Assembly (NCBI RefSeq): GCF_028416595.1
Contig: NZ_JAMQKC010000004.1
Coordinates: 212,738-276,737 of the forward strand
Direction of reading: 5' to 3'
From: Aquibacillus salsiterrae
GTDB lineage: Bacteria > Bacillota > Bacilli > Bacillales > Amphibacillaceae
Length of the DNA stretch: 64,000 bases
Shown: in pieces, positions 25,949 to 35,525 of the stretch
Layout of the letters: the number at the start of each line of letters is the position of its first letter
Position numbering within the stretch: the first letter of the stretch is position 1
Translations under genes and position numbers: made by a program
Notes under the pieces: model-generated
Told to the model about the DNA's origin: nothing
Seen by the model: only the letters and a program-made list of their open reading frames with translations
Database searches by the model: none

Positions 25949-27008
25949 AGTAGTAGTTAACTTTCATCTTTTGAAGTTCATTAATCGGCAGTTTCACATA
26001 GAAGTAGTCACTTTGCTCTTTAATAAAGCGATGGCGGGATTCTTCTAATAGTGCCTTGTCTCCAAGTGCTTTTCCGAGATAATATTGTTGAAACGGCGAA
26101 AGCGATTCGAATTCGCTTAACAGTTGAATACACGTTTCCCTATCTCCACGCGCCAAAGCTAGATGAGCTTGTTCCGCTTTATCTGTCGTTGTAATACCAT
26201 CTGTTACACCATGATATGCTGAAATAAACGGAATGGTAAAATTAGTAATGCCATTAATGGCTGGCATAAGTTCAATCCCGTTAGCAATCGTTAATGCTCG
26301 ATTAATATGAATCATTGCTTGGTCATAGCTATCAAAGACATAACCGAGCGCCATTAAATTGTTAACTTCAACTTTTTTCCGTAGACTACCAGTTGTATTC
26401 AAAATCCGGTAGCCAAATTTACGGGCAATGATCATTTCATTCCGTTTCCAATGAAAAATCACTTGCACCTCATCCAGTCGAATCGAGAATAACTCCTTTA
26501 GCAACGGGTCTTCTATATAAAAAATCCTCGTAAATAATTGATCGGCATAGTGCCCGAGATTATTGTATTGTTTCAATTCGAAGTAAGCATAAATATGCAT
26601 AAAATCACTTAGACATTTTAGCTCGTCTTCGTGAAACGACAACCGCTTTACTTTTTCCAAATAAGCCTTTGTCTTTGTGAAATCATAGGGTTGATTTTTC
26701 GTTCGTTTACGATCATAAATAATCTGATAAAACGCTGCCCACCGGTGATTAACCGGGTTTTTTGTCTGAAGATTTTGTTCAATTAATTCTTGGACATCCG
26801 AAAGAAACCCATAGGAATAAAGGAACTCTAATCCAATACGTTTGTTTTCATCAGTGCTTGCCGTTAAGCATAACTGTCTCATTGTCTCAATGGCTTTTTG
26901 CTGGTCGAGTGTTGCAAATGTTAGTTGATAGACTTGATGAAGCGGGAGCTCTTTGCCATTTATATAGTACGGTTCCCAATGCGAAAAACGGGATTGATTA
27001 CTAGTCAT
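25947..27008 (-). CDS. AimR-like (arbitrium receptor family) TPR protein, orphan
   Basis: A 353-residue all-helical protein with the layout of AimR-family peptide receptors: degenerate TPR-like helical pairs through most of its length. The stretch IEDPLLKELFSIRLDEVQVI, the pair at ARKFGYRILN..., and NNLMALGYVFDSYDQAMIHINRAL are typical of AimR. The DNA-binding HTH that opens phage AimR is not apparent; only about 20 residues precede the first family-like helix. Starts further upstream (TTG 27086, ATG 27065) lack ribosome-binding sites, while ATG 27008 follows TAGGGA at seven to eight bases. No aimP-like peptide gene follows. It sits beside speB with no phage genes. Family call is by pattern; function unknown. 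Confidence 0.65.
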   Translation of the reverse strand: MTSNQSRFSHWEPYYINGKELPLHQVYQLTFATLDQQKAIETMRQLCLTASTDENKRIGLEFLYSYGFLSDVQELIEQNLQTKNPVNHRWAAFYQIIYDRKRTKNQPYDFTKTKAYLEKVKRLSFHEDELKCLSDFMHIYAYFELKQYNNLGHYADQLFTRIFYIEDPLLKELFSIRLDEVQVIFHWKRNEMIIARKFGYRILNTTGSLRKKVEVNNLMALGYVFDSYDQAMIHINRALTIANGIELMPAINGITNFTIPFISAYHGVTDGITTTDKAEQAHLALARGDRETCIQLLSEFESLSPFQQYYLGKALGDKALLEESRHRFIKEQSDYFYVKLPINELQKMKVNYY

Positions 27009-27106
27009 TTTAGTATCCCTACCATTTCTATTAAGAGCTAAGATGGTATTTTTAATAGAATCCATTCTAACATAAAAAACCGACAATGAGTGTGTAGAAG
27101 TTTACT

Positions 27107-27979
27107 TTATTTTACCCATCCGAGTAAAATTTCTCGGATAAATTTACTTGCTGCGATAACTGTTTGTTCTGTTGGGTCATAAATCGGTGCAACCTCGACT
27201 AAATCTGCCCCGACAACATGGACATTTGAATTGGCAATTAGCTGGATTGCTTCTAGTAATTCTTTAGAAGAAATCCCACCAGCCTCAGCTGTTCCTGTTC
27301 CTGGGGCGTACGCTGGGTCTAATACATCAATATCAATTGTAACATAAACCTTCTTACCGCTTAACTTCGGCAATATTTCTCGGAGTGGCTTTGCAACCTC
27401 ATACCTTGCCATATACATGCCACTGTCTTTCGCATAGGCAAACTCTTCCCTCATCCCTGAACGAATACCAAAGGAATAGACATTTTCAGGTCCGATTAAC
27501 TGACATGCTTTTCGAACTGGTGTCGAGTGTGACAATGGTTCTCCCTCATATTCCTCGCGTAGGTCGGCATGGGCATCCATATGAATCAGTGCCATGTCGG
27601 GGTATTTCTCATACACGGCTTGAATAACTGGCCATGATACTAAATGCTCACCACCAAGGCCAAGTGGAAACTTCCCTTTTGCTAAAAGCTGTTTAAGATA
27701 ATCTTGGATCGTATCAAGACTTCGCTTCGGGTTACCGAAAGGAAGCGGAATATCGCCTGCATCAAAGTAGTTTACTTCCTCTAAATGTCTATCCATGTAT
27801 GGACTGTATTCTTCTAACCCAAGTGACGCTTCACGAATTCGGTTCGGACCAAACCGCGAGCCAGGTCGAAAGCTTACTGTCCAGTCCATCGGCATCCCGT
27901 AAATGACAGCTTTTGCCTCATCAAAATCAGGACGAGACATGATAAATACTTTACCAGAGTACCCTTCATCAAACCGCAT
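27107..27979 (-). CDS. speB: agmatinase
   Basis: Manganese enzyme of the arginase/ureohydrolase fold, 290 residues, that splits agmatine to putrescine and urea. The metal-binding motifs are GGEHLVSW, MDAHADLR and IDIDVLDPAYAPGTGTAEAG, in the usual order. The RBS AAGGAG is eight to nine bases before ATG. It follows speE by 74 bases; the pair turns agmatine into putrescine and then spermidine, as in B. subtilis speE-speB. Confidence 0.97.
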   Translation of the reverse strand: MRFDEGYSGKVFIMSRPDFDEAKAVIYGMPMDWTVSFRPGSRFGPNRIREASLGLEEYSPYMDRHLEEVNYFDAGDIPLPFGNPKRSLDTIQDYLKQLLAKGKFPLGLGGEHLVSWPVIQAVYEKYPDMALIHMDAHADLREEYEGEPLSHSTPVRKACQLIGPENVYSFGIRSGMREEFAYAKDSGMYMARYEVAKPLREILPKLSGKKVYVTIDIDVLDPAYAPGTGTAEAGGISSKELLEAIQLIANSNVHVVGADLVEVAPIYDPTEQTVIAASKFIREILLGWVK

Positions 27980-28053
27980 CCAAACATCTCCTTTCTATCT
28001 TTCAATCAGTTGCTTGCAATCAGTTGCAGATTTACTGATTCCATGCTGAACCT

Positions 28054-28881
28054 TTATGTTGTCAAGTCTTTAACGAACTTCGGCAGTGCAAAGGAAGCAA
28101 AGTGGAGTTCACTCGTATAATAGTTGGTTTCCATTTCAGTAAACCGTTCGTCCTTCACTTTTAAGGGATCATGGATTTTACTCCCAAGGGTAAATGTCCA
28201 TAGACCGCTCGGGTACGTTGGTATATTCGCTGTGTACAACCGCGTCACAGGAAAAATCTCTTTGACATCGTTGTAGACTTGCTTAATTAAATCAGCTTTA
28301 AACCAGGGATTATCAGTTTGTGCAACAAAGATCCCATCGTCTTTTAGCGCCTTAGAAATTCCTGCATAGAAGCCTTTGGAGAACAAATTAACCGCCGGCC
28401 CAACTGGCTCGGTTGAATCGACCATGATCACGTCATACGCCTTGTCACTTTTCGCGATATGCATAAATCCATCGTCAACTTTCACCTCAACGCGAGGGTT
28501 GTCCAATTCACCGGCAATATCTGGCAAATACTTTTTCGAGTATTCGATGACCTTTCCATCGATCTCAACTAATGTCGCCTTTTCTACTGACTTATGCTTG
28601 AGCACTTCCCGAATCACACCACCGTCGCCACCACCGACAACGAGGACATGCTTCGGATTAGGGTGGGTAAACAGCGGAACATGGGCAACCATTTCATGAT
28701 AAACAAACTCATCCTTCTCCGTTGTCATCACCATACCATCAAGAACAAGCATATTGCCCCACTCTGCTGTTTCAATCATAACAAGCTGTTGAAAGTCGGT
28801 TTTTTCTGTATGATATGTTTTATTTACTTTAGCAGTAATCCCAAACTGCTCTGTTTGTTTTTCCGTAAACCATAAATCCAT
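28054..28881 (-). CDS. speE: spermidine synthase
   Basis: Transfers an aminopropyl group from decarboxylated S-adenosylmethionine to putrescine. 275 residues, the standard short bacterial form. It shows the methyltransferase-like fold signature [16 protein letters not shown], the acidic loop [17 protein letters not shown], and the catalytic region [14 protein letters not shown]. The RBS AAAGGAG is seven bases before ATG. It is the first gene of the speE-speB operon, and its promoter lies in the 260 bases shared with the divergent penicillin-binding protein gene. Confidence 0.97.
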   Translation of the reverse strand: MDLWFTEKQTEQFGITAKVNKTYHTEKTDFQQLVMIETAEWGNMLVLDGMVMTTEKDEFVYHEMVAHVPLFTHPNPKHVLVVGGGDGGVIREVLKHKSVEKATLVEIDGKVIEYSKKYLPDIAGELDNPRVEVKVDDGFMHIAKSDKAYDVIMVDSTEPVGPAVNLFSKGFYAGISKALKDDGIFVAQTDNPWFKADLIKQVYNDVKEIFPVTRLYTANIPTYPSGLWTFTLGSKIHDPLKVKDERFTEMETNYYTSELHFASFALPKFVKDLTT

Positions 28882-29030
28882 CTAACCAAACTCCTTTACA
28901 TTGTGTTCGCTTCTGTCTCAATACTTCTATATTTACCAAAATTACCCGTTTCAAACAACGAGAAAGTTTCGATTACGAATAAAAATCCCCTTCCTATGTT
29001 TAATTCCCCATCCACTTTCCCATAATGGTA

Positions 29031-29107
29031 AGAAAAGCGCAAGTCGCGCCTTGCTCAGCCCTGAAAAGCGTAAGACAAGCCTCGTAATGGCGCTTTTTGC
29101 CACAAGC
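29031..29107. repeat. dispersed element, half copy
   Basis: AAGAAAAGCGCAAGTCGCGC then CTTGCTCAGCCCTGAAAAGC is the left arm. TAAGACAAGCCTCGTAATGG then CGCTTTTTGCCAC is the hairpin's first strand and loop; the matching second strand (ATTACGAGG...) is missing. It lies just upstream of the penicillin-binding protein gene. Confidence 0.7.
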
Positions 29108-29141
29108 ATGATCAATATTGTCTTGATTAGGAGTAATAACG

Positions 29142-31226
29142 ATGTTTACAAAGACAAAAGCGATACTAGGAAAAATTGAAAATAAATATGTACGCTGGTC
29201 CATTGCAGTTATTTGCTCTTCCGGTCTGCTCGCTGCTATTTTGGTCTTAGGACTTTATTTGTATACCTTCAGTCTCGGTCCACCTTCGTTAGCTAGCAGT
29301 CAAAATACAATCTATTACAGTGCTAATGGTCAAGTTATTGGGGAAGAAAACTCTGTTGAAAATAGGTACTGGGTTCCTTTGGATGATATTAGTGATACCC
29401 TGATTGAAGCAACACTCCTGACAGAAGACCGTAATTTCTATGAGCATGATGGGTTTGATATTAAACGAATCTTCGGTGCAGCCATTAAGGATATCCGTTC
29501 GATGTCAATGGTTCAAGGTGCTAGTACCATCACGCAACAATATGCACGTAACCTTTACCTTTCCTATGAAAAAACATGGAAGCGTAAGTTAAAAGAAGCA
29601 TTCTATGCGCTACGTCTAGAGATGTTTTACAGTAAGGATAAAATATTAGAAGGTTACTTGAATACAATTTATTATGGGCACGGGGCTTACGGAATCGAAG
29701 CAGCTAGTCGTTATTACTTTGACAAGTCAGCAGATGAGTTAACCCTTGCTGAGGCTAGTATGTTAACTGGGATTCCTAAAGGACCTACTTATTATTCTCC
29801 GTTACGTAATTTTGACAATGCTAAAGAAAGGCAACAACAGATTTTAACATCTTTATATAAACTAGATGTCATTTCTAAGGAACAGGCAGAAGCTGCTTTA
29901 CAGACAAAGCTTGCATTTGCTGGCGATAAAGAACGGACCGTCAAGACAGTTGCCCCATATTTTCAAGATGTTGTCGTTAAAGAACTTGCGATTGTTCTAA
30001 ATAAGACAATTGAAGAAATTAGGTCTGGCGGGTATCAAGTGTATACGACACTAGATATAAACAAACAGAAGGATCTAGAAGGTAGTATTAAAGCTAATTT
30101 CCCAAAAGATACCGAACTACAAGTTGGTGCAGTTGCAATGGAACCAAAGACTGGTGCGATTGTGTCTATGGTCGGTGGCAGAAATTATGAGGAAAGTCAA
30201 TTCAATCGTTCGACCCAAGCAGCTCGTATGCCCGGTTCATCGTTCAAACCATTCCTGTACTATGCAGCATTGGAGAACGGTTTTACCGCAACGACAACAC
30301 TGATGAGTAAGCCAACCAATTTTGAATTAGCAAACGGAACCGTTTATCAGCCAAGTAATTATAATGGGTATTACGCTGACAAACCAATCACACTCGCACA
30401 GGCGCTTGCTTTATCCGATAATATTTACGCGGTTAAAACAAACCTATTTGTCTCACCCGAAACACTAGTTAAAACAGCTAGGAAATTCGGGATTAAGAGT
30501 AAGCTTGATCCTTATGCTTCACTAGCGCTCGGAACAGCGTCTGTCACCGTCAGAGAGATGGTCACCGGTTATAGCACACTCGCTAACGGTGGAAGGAAAG
30601 TTGAGCCTTATACGATTGAAAAGGTGACTGACGCCAAGGGAAATGTGCTTTATAAACGTAAACAAAAGAAGGAAAAGCAAGTGTTAGACCCGAAGAAAGC
30701 ATTCATTTTGGCCAATCTGATGACAGGGATGTTCGATGAGTCATTAAACGGCTATATGCGAGTAACAGGCGCAACGATTGCCGATCAATTGAGTAAAAAT
30801 TACGCAGGCAAATCAGGAACAACGAAAACGGATAGTTGGATGGTTGGCTTTAGCCCTAGTTTAGTAACAGGCGTATGGACCGGTTATGATCAAAACATTC
30901 CAATCACGAAAGTAAAGGAACAAGGTATCGCCAAACAAGTATGGGCAAGCTACATGGAAAAAGCACATGAGGATATTCCATTCAAAGCATTTAAGGTACC
31001 TGACGGGGTTGTTGGAAGATACATTGACCCTGCTTCAGGTAAACTGGCCACACCATACTGTAAAAACCAGCGCCTCATGTATTTCGAAAAAGGAACAGAA
31101 CCTACCGAGTATTGCAATTTGCATACGAAAGAAACATCTGATGAAAAAGTTGACCAACCAACTAACAACGAACCAACCAAAGTAAAAGACTCGTTCTTCA
31201 ACCGTATTCTAAATTGGTTCCGCTAA
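29142..31226 (+). CDS. pbpG: class A penicillin-binding protein (PbpG type)
   Basis: Bifunctional peptidoglycan synthase, 694 residues, anchored by one N-terminal membrane helix (about residues 20-42). The glycosyltransferase domain follows, with EDRNFYEHDGFD and the GASTITQQYARN motif (residues 80-140). The transpeptidase domain has the active-site SSFK (MPGSSFKPF), SDN and KSGTT motifs. Length and place, next to speE and ywhD, match B. subtilis PbpG (YwhE), a sporulation-linked enzyme. ATG is preceded by AGGAG. The tail is short and Asn/Thr/Lys rich. Confidence 0.93.
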   Translation: MFTKTKAILGKIENKYVRWSIAVICSSGLLAAILVLGLYLYTFSLGPPSLASSQNTIYYSANGQVIGEENSVENRYWVPLDDISDTLIEATLLTEDRNFYEHDGFDIKRIFGAAIKDIRSMSMVQGASTITQQYARNLYLSYEKTWKRKLKEAFYALRLEMFYSKDKILEGYLNTIYYGHGAYGIEAASRYYFDKSADELTLAEASMLTGIPKGPTYYSPLRNFDNAKERQQQILTSLYKLDVISKEQAEAALQTKLAFAGDKERTVKTVAPYFQDVVVKELAIVLNKTIEEIRSGGYQVYTTLDINKQKDLEGSIKANFPKDTELQVGAVAMEPKTGAIVSMVGGRNYEESQFNRSTQAARMPGSSFKPFLYYAALENGFTATTTLMSKPTNFELANGTVYQPSNYNGYYADKPITLAQALALSDNIYAVKTNLFVSPETLVKTARKFGIKSKLDPYASLALGTASVTVREMVTGYSTLANGGRKVEPYTIEKVTDAKGNVLYKRKQKKEKQVLDPKKAFILANLMTGMFDESLNGYMRVTGATIADQLSKNYAGKSGTTKTDSWMVGFSPSLVTGVWTGYDQNIPITKVKEQGIAKQVWASYMEKAHEDIPFKAFKVPDGVVGRYIDPASGKLATPYCKNQRLMYFEKGTEPTEYCNLHTKETSDEKVDQPTNNEPTKVKDSFFNRILNWFR

Positions 31227-31296
31227 GCTATTAGGGGGTGATTGATAGGCATAACAAAACCTAGCAATCCTCCCCTTTTTTAGTGACAGACAAAGA

Positions 31297-31326
31297 AAAA
31301 GGCCGGAATAAATTCCGACCTTTTTC
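31297..31326. terminator. bidirectional terminator between pbpG and ywhD
   Basis: AAAAAGGCCGGAAT pairs with ATTCCGACCTTTTT around AA. It has T-runs in both directions and lies between two convergent genes. Confidence 0.85.
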
Positions 31327-31430
31327 TTTGTCCTAGTAACACATGTATGAAACCATGTGTAGTAATTGTACAAATTCCTAAAGCAAATCACAAGATATTT
31401 CGAAAAATTCCTTCTTTGTTCACAAATTGT

Positions 31431-31958
31431 TCACATTTTCGGTAGTGCAGCTTTTAACTCATCCGAAGAATTTTCCCAATAATCGGCATTGAAATCACGT
31501 AAAAAGTCACCAAGTAATCGCTTCGATGCTTCATCCATATCCTCGACAATGACTTTGCCTTTTAACGATTTATCCAATCGGTTGACATGCTCTGGCATCG
31601 ACTTGTACGCGCGTTTAATCGACCGATCGACGCGAAGCTCACACCCTGTTACCCCGTGATAATACGGCCCGTTTTCATTACGGTGTACTGTTACCCACAC
31701 AATCCAATAGAGCTTTCCATTTGGCACTGCATCCTTATCAGGTAAAAACTTGACCCTCCTTTCTATATCGCTCCTTGCATGCATTGCAGCCATATCAATG
31801 TAGGCCCTCTGTTCATTTGGGTCAACGATAACTGGCGAAACGTTTTCTAGACTGATTGAACCTATACCATAGCCACCATGGCCATCGGTTGAATCATCTT
31901 TCATTATTGTAAATGCATTATTTTTTTTCTTCTTATTTGAGGAATCTTCCATCGTCAT
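31431..31958 (-). CDS. ywhD: YwhD family protein
   Basis: A 175-residue cytoplasmic protein of the YwhD family, function unknown. Recognised by its conserved core (GHGGYGIGSISLENVSPVIVDP, then the region with AAMHARSDIERRVKF) and by position beside pbpG, as in B. subtilis. There are no membrane segments or signal peptide. The RBS GGAGG is seven bases before ATG. Confidence 0.85.
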   Translation of the reverse strand: MTMEDSSNKKKKNNAFTIMKDDSTDGHGGYGIGSISLENVSPVIVDPNEQRAYIDMAAMHARSDIERRVKFLPDKDAVPNGKLYWIVWVTVHRNENGPYYHGVTGCELRVDRSIKRAYKSMPEHVNRLDKSLKGKVIVEDMDEASKRLLGDFLRDFNADYWENSSDELKAALPKM

Positions 31959-32085
31959 TACTACGCCTCCTTATCTTCCTTACACCTTGACGAAAAAGTC
32001 TTGATGCTAGTATCCTCGCCATATATTCCCTATAATAACCATTGTAGGCAAATAAAGCAGAAACTTCAATTAGGAGGAATTGGCC

Positions 32086-32268
32086 ATGCCATATGTGACA
32101 GTCGAAATGCTACCAGGTCGCACCGATGACCAAAAAAAGGCATTAATTGAAAAAGTAACCGATGCCGTTGTAGAAACAACCGGCGCCTCACGCGAGAAGG
32201 TAGTTGTATTCATTGAAGAAATAAACAAGCAACATTACGGAGTAGGCGGTAAACGATTGGTTGACTAA
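32086..32268 (+). CDS. ywhB: 4-oxalocrotonate tautomerase family protein (YwhB)
   Basis: A 60-residue tautomerase. ATG 32086 puts proline second (MPYVTVEMLPGR), the residue that becomes the catalytic N-terminal Pro1 after Met removal; the TTG in frame two codons earlier would bury it and is rejected. AGGAGG lies just upstream. Arg12 and Arg40-type basic residues are in expected places (GRTDDQKK, GASREKV). In B. subtilis YwhB shows 2-hydroxymuconate tautomerase activity in vitro, but its physiological substrate is unclear. Confidence 0.9.
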   Translation: MPYVTVEMLPGRTDDQKKALIEKVTDAVVETTGASREKVVVFIEEINKQHYGVGGKRLVD

Positions 32269-32271
32269 CAA

Positions 32272-32437
32272 AGAAAAGCGTAGGCGCCTTGGTCAGGCCC
32301 GACAAGCTTAAGCAGAAAATCTATGTGTCGCTCTTTGACACAAAGATTTTTTGCCTTAAGACCTCGAGGGGCTAGGCGCTGGAGCTAGACAATAAGAAAA
32401 GCGTAGGCGCCTTGGTCAGACTAAGGCAGGCTGGCGC
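32272..32437. repeat. dispersed element, full-length copy plus an extra left arm
   Basis: The most complete copy. Left arm AAAGCGTAGGCGCCTTGGTC then AGGCCCGACAAG; hairpin CTTAAGCAGAAAATC...GATTTTTTGCCTTAAG with loop TGTCGCTCTTTGACA; right arm GACCTCGAGGGGCTAGGCGC then TGGAGCTAGACAA. A second left arm (AGAAAAGCGTAGGCGCCTTG, GTCAGACTAAGGCAGG) follows at once from 32395. Confidence 0.8.
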
Positions 32438-32439
32438 GC

Positions 32440-32477
32440 AAAAACGCATGGATTATATTTCTAATCCATGCGTTTTT
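32440..32477. terminator. bidirectional terminator between ywhB and ywgA
   Basis: AAAAACGCATGGATTA pairs perfectly with TAATCCATGCGTTTTT around a six-base loop, between convergent genes. Confidence 0.9.
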
Positions 32478-32502
32478 AATTAAAATTTATGTTCGATTAT
32501 TG

Positions 32503-33003
32503 CTATTGCTTCTGCTTACATTCTTCGATAAATGCCCATGCTTCTTTCATATCTTGCTCGGTATAATTTTGTTTCTTTTTTACAATCTGTACCTTTTCTT
32601 CAACCTCTTGTTTGGAGAGGTGGTCAAAATATAACATCGTTGAGACGAGTTCTAAAAAACGCGAACTTCTCTCCTTCATCACTTTAATTCGTTCATCGAT
32701 TACAGGCAATTCGACAATCGAGTGCTGCAGAAACTCCTCTCCTTGTTCTGTCACCTGATAGCGGTATTGATAGTAGTTTTTCTCCTTTTCCTTCACCTCA
32801 GAGATAAAACCTAGGTTGCATAGTTCCTCGACACGAAGCGTTAACTCTTCCGAATAAGGACCATAGAAATGAAACTCATATTTTTCCTCAAACGGGACTC
32901 CACATTTTTTCAATATGTAAATCATCTTTTGCAGCTTTTTGCGCCCGACGACTTCTTCTGATGCTTTAAAAAACTTCATTATTTTTGCATGATTGGTTAA
33001 CAC
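32503..33003 (-). CDS. ywgA: YwgA family protein
   Basis: A 166-residue protein with a winged-helix-like N-terminal part (KLQKMIYILKKCG...FEFHFYGPYSEELTLRVEEL) of the YwgA family. The fold resembles the Panacea/SocA-like and phage-associated antitoxin domains, but no function is established. The start is GTG, seven bases after AGGGGATG. It keeps its B. subtilis place next to ywfO, 177 bases away on the same strand. Confidence 0.82.
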   Translation of the reverse strand: MLTNHAKIMKFFKASEEVVGRKKLQKMIYILKKCGVPFEEKYEFHFYGPYSEELTLRVEELCNLGFISEVKEKEKNYYQYRYQVTEQGEEFLQHSIVELPVIDERIKVMKERSSRFLELVSTMLYFDHLSKQEVEEKVQIVKKKQNYTEQDMKEAWAFIEECKQKQ

Positions 33004-33180
33004 AAAATAACATCCCCTATCTCTTGAAAACTAATCATCTCTTTATTTGTTTACAAATTCCTAACTTGATCGCAATCGCTTTTTCGTAGAATCACTACTC
33101 CTCAATAGCCATAAACTGTACTTGTAGTAACAATATGTTAAAAAATAAGCTTTGAATTAAAAAATCATTTATTCATTGTG

Positions 33181-34476
33181 TTAGTCAAATAAAATCGTTA
33201 GCATTTTCTTTTTCAAATCACTATCATCCGGCAAAGCCTCGACAAAATCAAGTGGAAAATATAACTTGTGGTCTGTCCGTTTTTTTCCAGAGATCGCTTC
33301 AACAATGTCTGACTGCCGCGAAAGTTCACGTAGGTCGCCACCTGGCATTAGTAAATGAATGGGTAGCCGCTCTCCCTCTTCACCGGGTCGATAAAAGTCA
33401 TATGGCAAATCAGATGAAGAATCAATAACCAAATAGTACTCTGGGTCAATCCCAGCATCCGAGAACAAACGGTATAGCTCCATCCACTCTTTCATTTGTA
33501 AATTAGGGTTAAACTCAATGTACTTAAACAAGTGCCGATTACTAAATCGCTCACACAAATCACTCAAAATCGGGTCTTCCTCATCGGCCCACATTTGGAA
33601 ATAGTAAAGCACGACTGGCTCATCCAGCCTTAAATAGTCACTTAACGATACTTCCCCTTCAAAAAAAGATAAAAAATGGGTCGGCTGTAAGGCAAACTGA
33701 TAGTTATTATCAAATAAATATTTCGCACGATGTAAAATTTTCGATAGAATAACCTCTGCACTTCTCGTTACAGGGTGAAAATATACTTGCCAATACATTT
33801 GGTAACGACTCATAATATAGTCTTCAACAGCATGCATTCCGCTTTCTTTGACGACAACTTGGTCTTCCGTTGGTCGCATGACGCGAAGAATCCGTTCCAT
33901 GTCAAAATGGCCATAGCTAACACCAGTAAAATAGGCATCACGCTGCAAGTAATCCATCCGGTCGGCGTCAATTTGACTAGAAATAAGACTAACGACTAAT
34001 TTATCCTGATACGTTTTATTAATAACATCCGCTACCTTTTGCGGAAAATCGGCACTAACCCTCGCTAGAATTTGATTGATATGGGTATCCCCTAAGACAA
34101 TCTCGCGGGTGAAGTCTTCATGGTCTAGTTTAAACACCTTTTCAAACGAATGGGAAAACGGTCCATGACCTAAATCATGCAACAGAGCAGCACAAAGACA
34201 AAGCAGTCGTTCCTCTTGGTTCCAATCAGGACGTCCCTCAAAATTGGCAATAATTCTTCTTACAATTTCATAAACACCGAGAGAATGATTAAATCTACTA
34301 TGCTCTGCACCATGGAAGGTTACATAGGAGGTACCAAGCTGTTTAATTCTACGTAAACGTTGAAATTCTGGAGCACCGATTAAGTCCCATATCACTTGGT
34401 CCTTGACATGAACATAGCGGTGGACTGGATCTTTAAATACTTTTTCTTCGTTTAATTGCTCATCTTTATAGTGCAT
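33181..34476 (-). CDS. ywfO: HD superfamily phosphohydrolase (YwfO)
   Basis: A 431-residue HD-domain hydrolase of the SAMHD1-like group. The metal site is visible as H..H..HD..D: HSRFNHSLGV, then ALLHDLGHGPFSHSFE, then SQIDADRMDYLQRDAYFTG. B. subtilis YwfO and relatives hydrolyse nucleoside triphosphates, and a role in dNTP or alarmone control has been proposed. ATG 34476 follows GGAAGG by nine bases; the ATG ten codons earlier has no such site. It lies divergent from lipL. Confidence 0.88.
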   Translation of the reverse strand: MHYKDEQLNEEKVFKDPVHRYVHVKDQVIWDLIGAPEFQRLRRIKQLGTSYVTFHGAEHSRFNHSLGVYEIVRRIIANFEGRPDWNQEERLLCLCAALLHDLGHGPFSHSFEKVFKLDHEDFTREIVLGDTHINQILARVSADFPQKVADVINKTYQDKLVVSLISSQIDADRMDYLQRDAYFTGVSYGHFDMERILRVMRPTEDQVVVKESGMHAVEDYIMSRYQMYWQVYFHPVTRSAEVILSKILHRAKYLFDNNYQFALQPTHFLSFFEGEVSLSDYLRLDEPVVLYYFQMWADEEDPILSDLCERFSNRHLFKYIEFNPNLQMKEWMELYRLFSDAGIDPEYYLVIDSSSDLPYDFYRPGEEGERLPIHLLMPGGDLRELSRQSDIVEAISGKKRTDHKLYFPLDFVEALPDDSDLKKKMLTILFD

Positions 34477-34633
34477 CGTATGATCCTTCCTGTCATGTTT
34501 TAGCAAGTATTATTCTATCAAATATATTCTTCCCCCATTATATAATAGTTTTGCAAGAGAAAAAATGGCTTTTCACAGAAAAGGTGCTTCTCTGGTATAA
34601 TGAGAAGCGCCACAAAATGAAGGAGTACAGACA

Positions 34634-35479
34634 ATGAGCGATTGGAAAAACTTTTTTAATAAATCTCACATTCGATATATTGATGATAGTGACCCAACCC
34701 AACTATCTTCTGCGATGGAATCCTTTGCATCAGACGACGCGCTTGCTATTTCGGTTGGTTCAGGACAATCTGCCCCTGCAATGCGGCTTTGGGTCCACGA
34801 CAAAACAATCGTGCTCGGAATCCCTGATGCGAAGCTTCCTTACGTTGACGACGCCGTTAAGCTATTACACACCCTCGGTTATAATACAGTCGTCCGTAAT
34901 TCCGGTGGCCTTGCCGTGGTGCTCGATACCGGTGTTCTTAATCTATCGTTTATCCTACCTGACGTGAAAAAGGTAGCAATTCGAACAGGGTATGAAGCGA
35001 TGGTTCATTATGTCCAGGAGCTTTTCCGTGACCTGACTGACCGGATTGAAGCATTTGAGATTGTCGGTTCATACTGTCCTGGTGACTATGATTTAAGTAT
35101 TGATGGGAAAAAATTTGCTGGAATCTCTCAACGCCGCGTCAAAAATGGAATTGCGGTACAAATCTATCTTTGTGTCGAAGGGGATGGCGCTTGGCGAGCA
35201 AAGGTCATTCAAGCCTTTTACGAACAGGGGTTGCGAGGTGAGGCTGGTGTGTTTAACTATCCTACAATTGAACCGAATACAATGCAATCTTTATCGCAGT
35301 TAGTTGGTGTCAAGCTGTCCGTCAACGATGTAAAAAAGCGCATTCTAGACTCATTAACAGACTATCCTATTGATACCGCTCGTTTGCACGGTCAAGAGTT
35401 GGTTGATTTTGAAAAACGCAAAATACAAATGATCGAACGAAACAAAAAAGCCCTCGGACTTATGACCCCGAAGGGCTAG
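34634..35479 (+). CDS. lipL: octanoyl-[GcvH]:protein N-octanoyltransferase LipL
   Basis: Amidotransferase that moves octanoyl groups from GcvH to the E2 subunits of dehydrogenases during lipoic acid synthesis. 281 residues, as in B. subtilis LipL (YwfL), whose neighbours pta and hemQ are also here. The BPL/LplA fold shows RNSGGLAVVLDTGVLNLSFI, and the active-site cysteine lies in VGSYCPGDYDLSIDGKKFAGISQRR. RBS AAGGAG is eight to nine bases before ATG. Confidence 0.93.
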   Translation: MSDWKNFFNKSHIRYIDDSDPTQLSSAMESFASDDALAISVGSGQSAPAMRLWVHDKTIVLGIPDAKLPYVDDAVKLLHTLGYNTVVRNSGGLAVVLDTGVLNLSFILPDVKKVAIRTGYEAMVHYVQELFRDLTDRIEAFEIVGSYCPGDYDLSIDGKKFAGISQRRVKNGIAVQIYLCVEGDGAWRAKVIQAFYEQGLRGEAGVFNYPTIEPNTMQSLSQLVGVKLSVNDVKKRILDSLTDYPIDTARLHGQELVDFEKRKIQMIERNKKALGLMTPKG

Positions 35480-35515
35480 GGGCTATCCAGGAGTTACTTA
35501 ACTCCTGGATAGCCC
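35480..35515. terminator. terminator between lipL and menC-like gene
   Basis: GGGCTATCCAGGAGTTA pairs with TAACTCCTGGATAGCCC almost without a loop. It lies between convergent genes; the T-runs are short. Confidence 0.75.
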
Positions 35516-35525
35516 TTTGCTCTTC

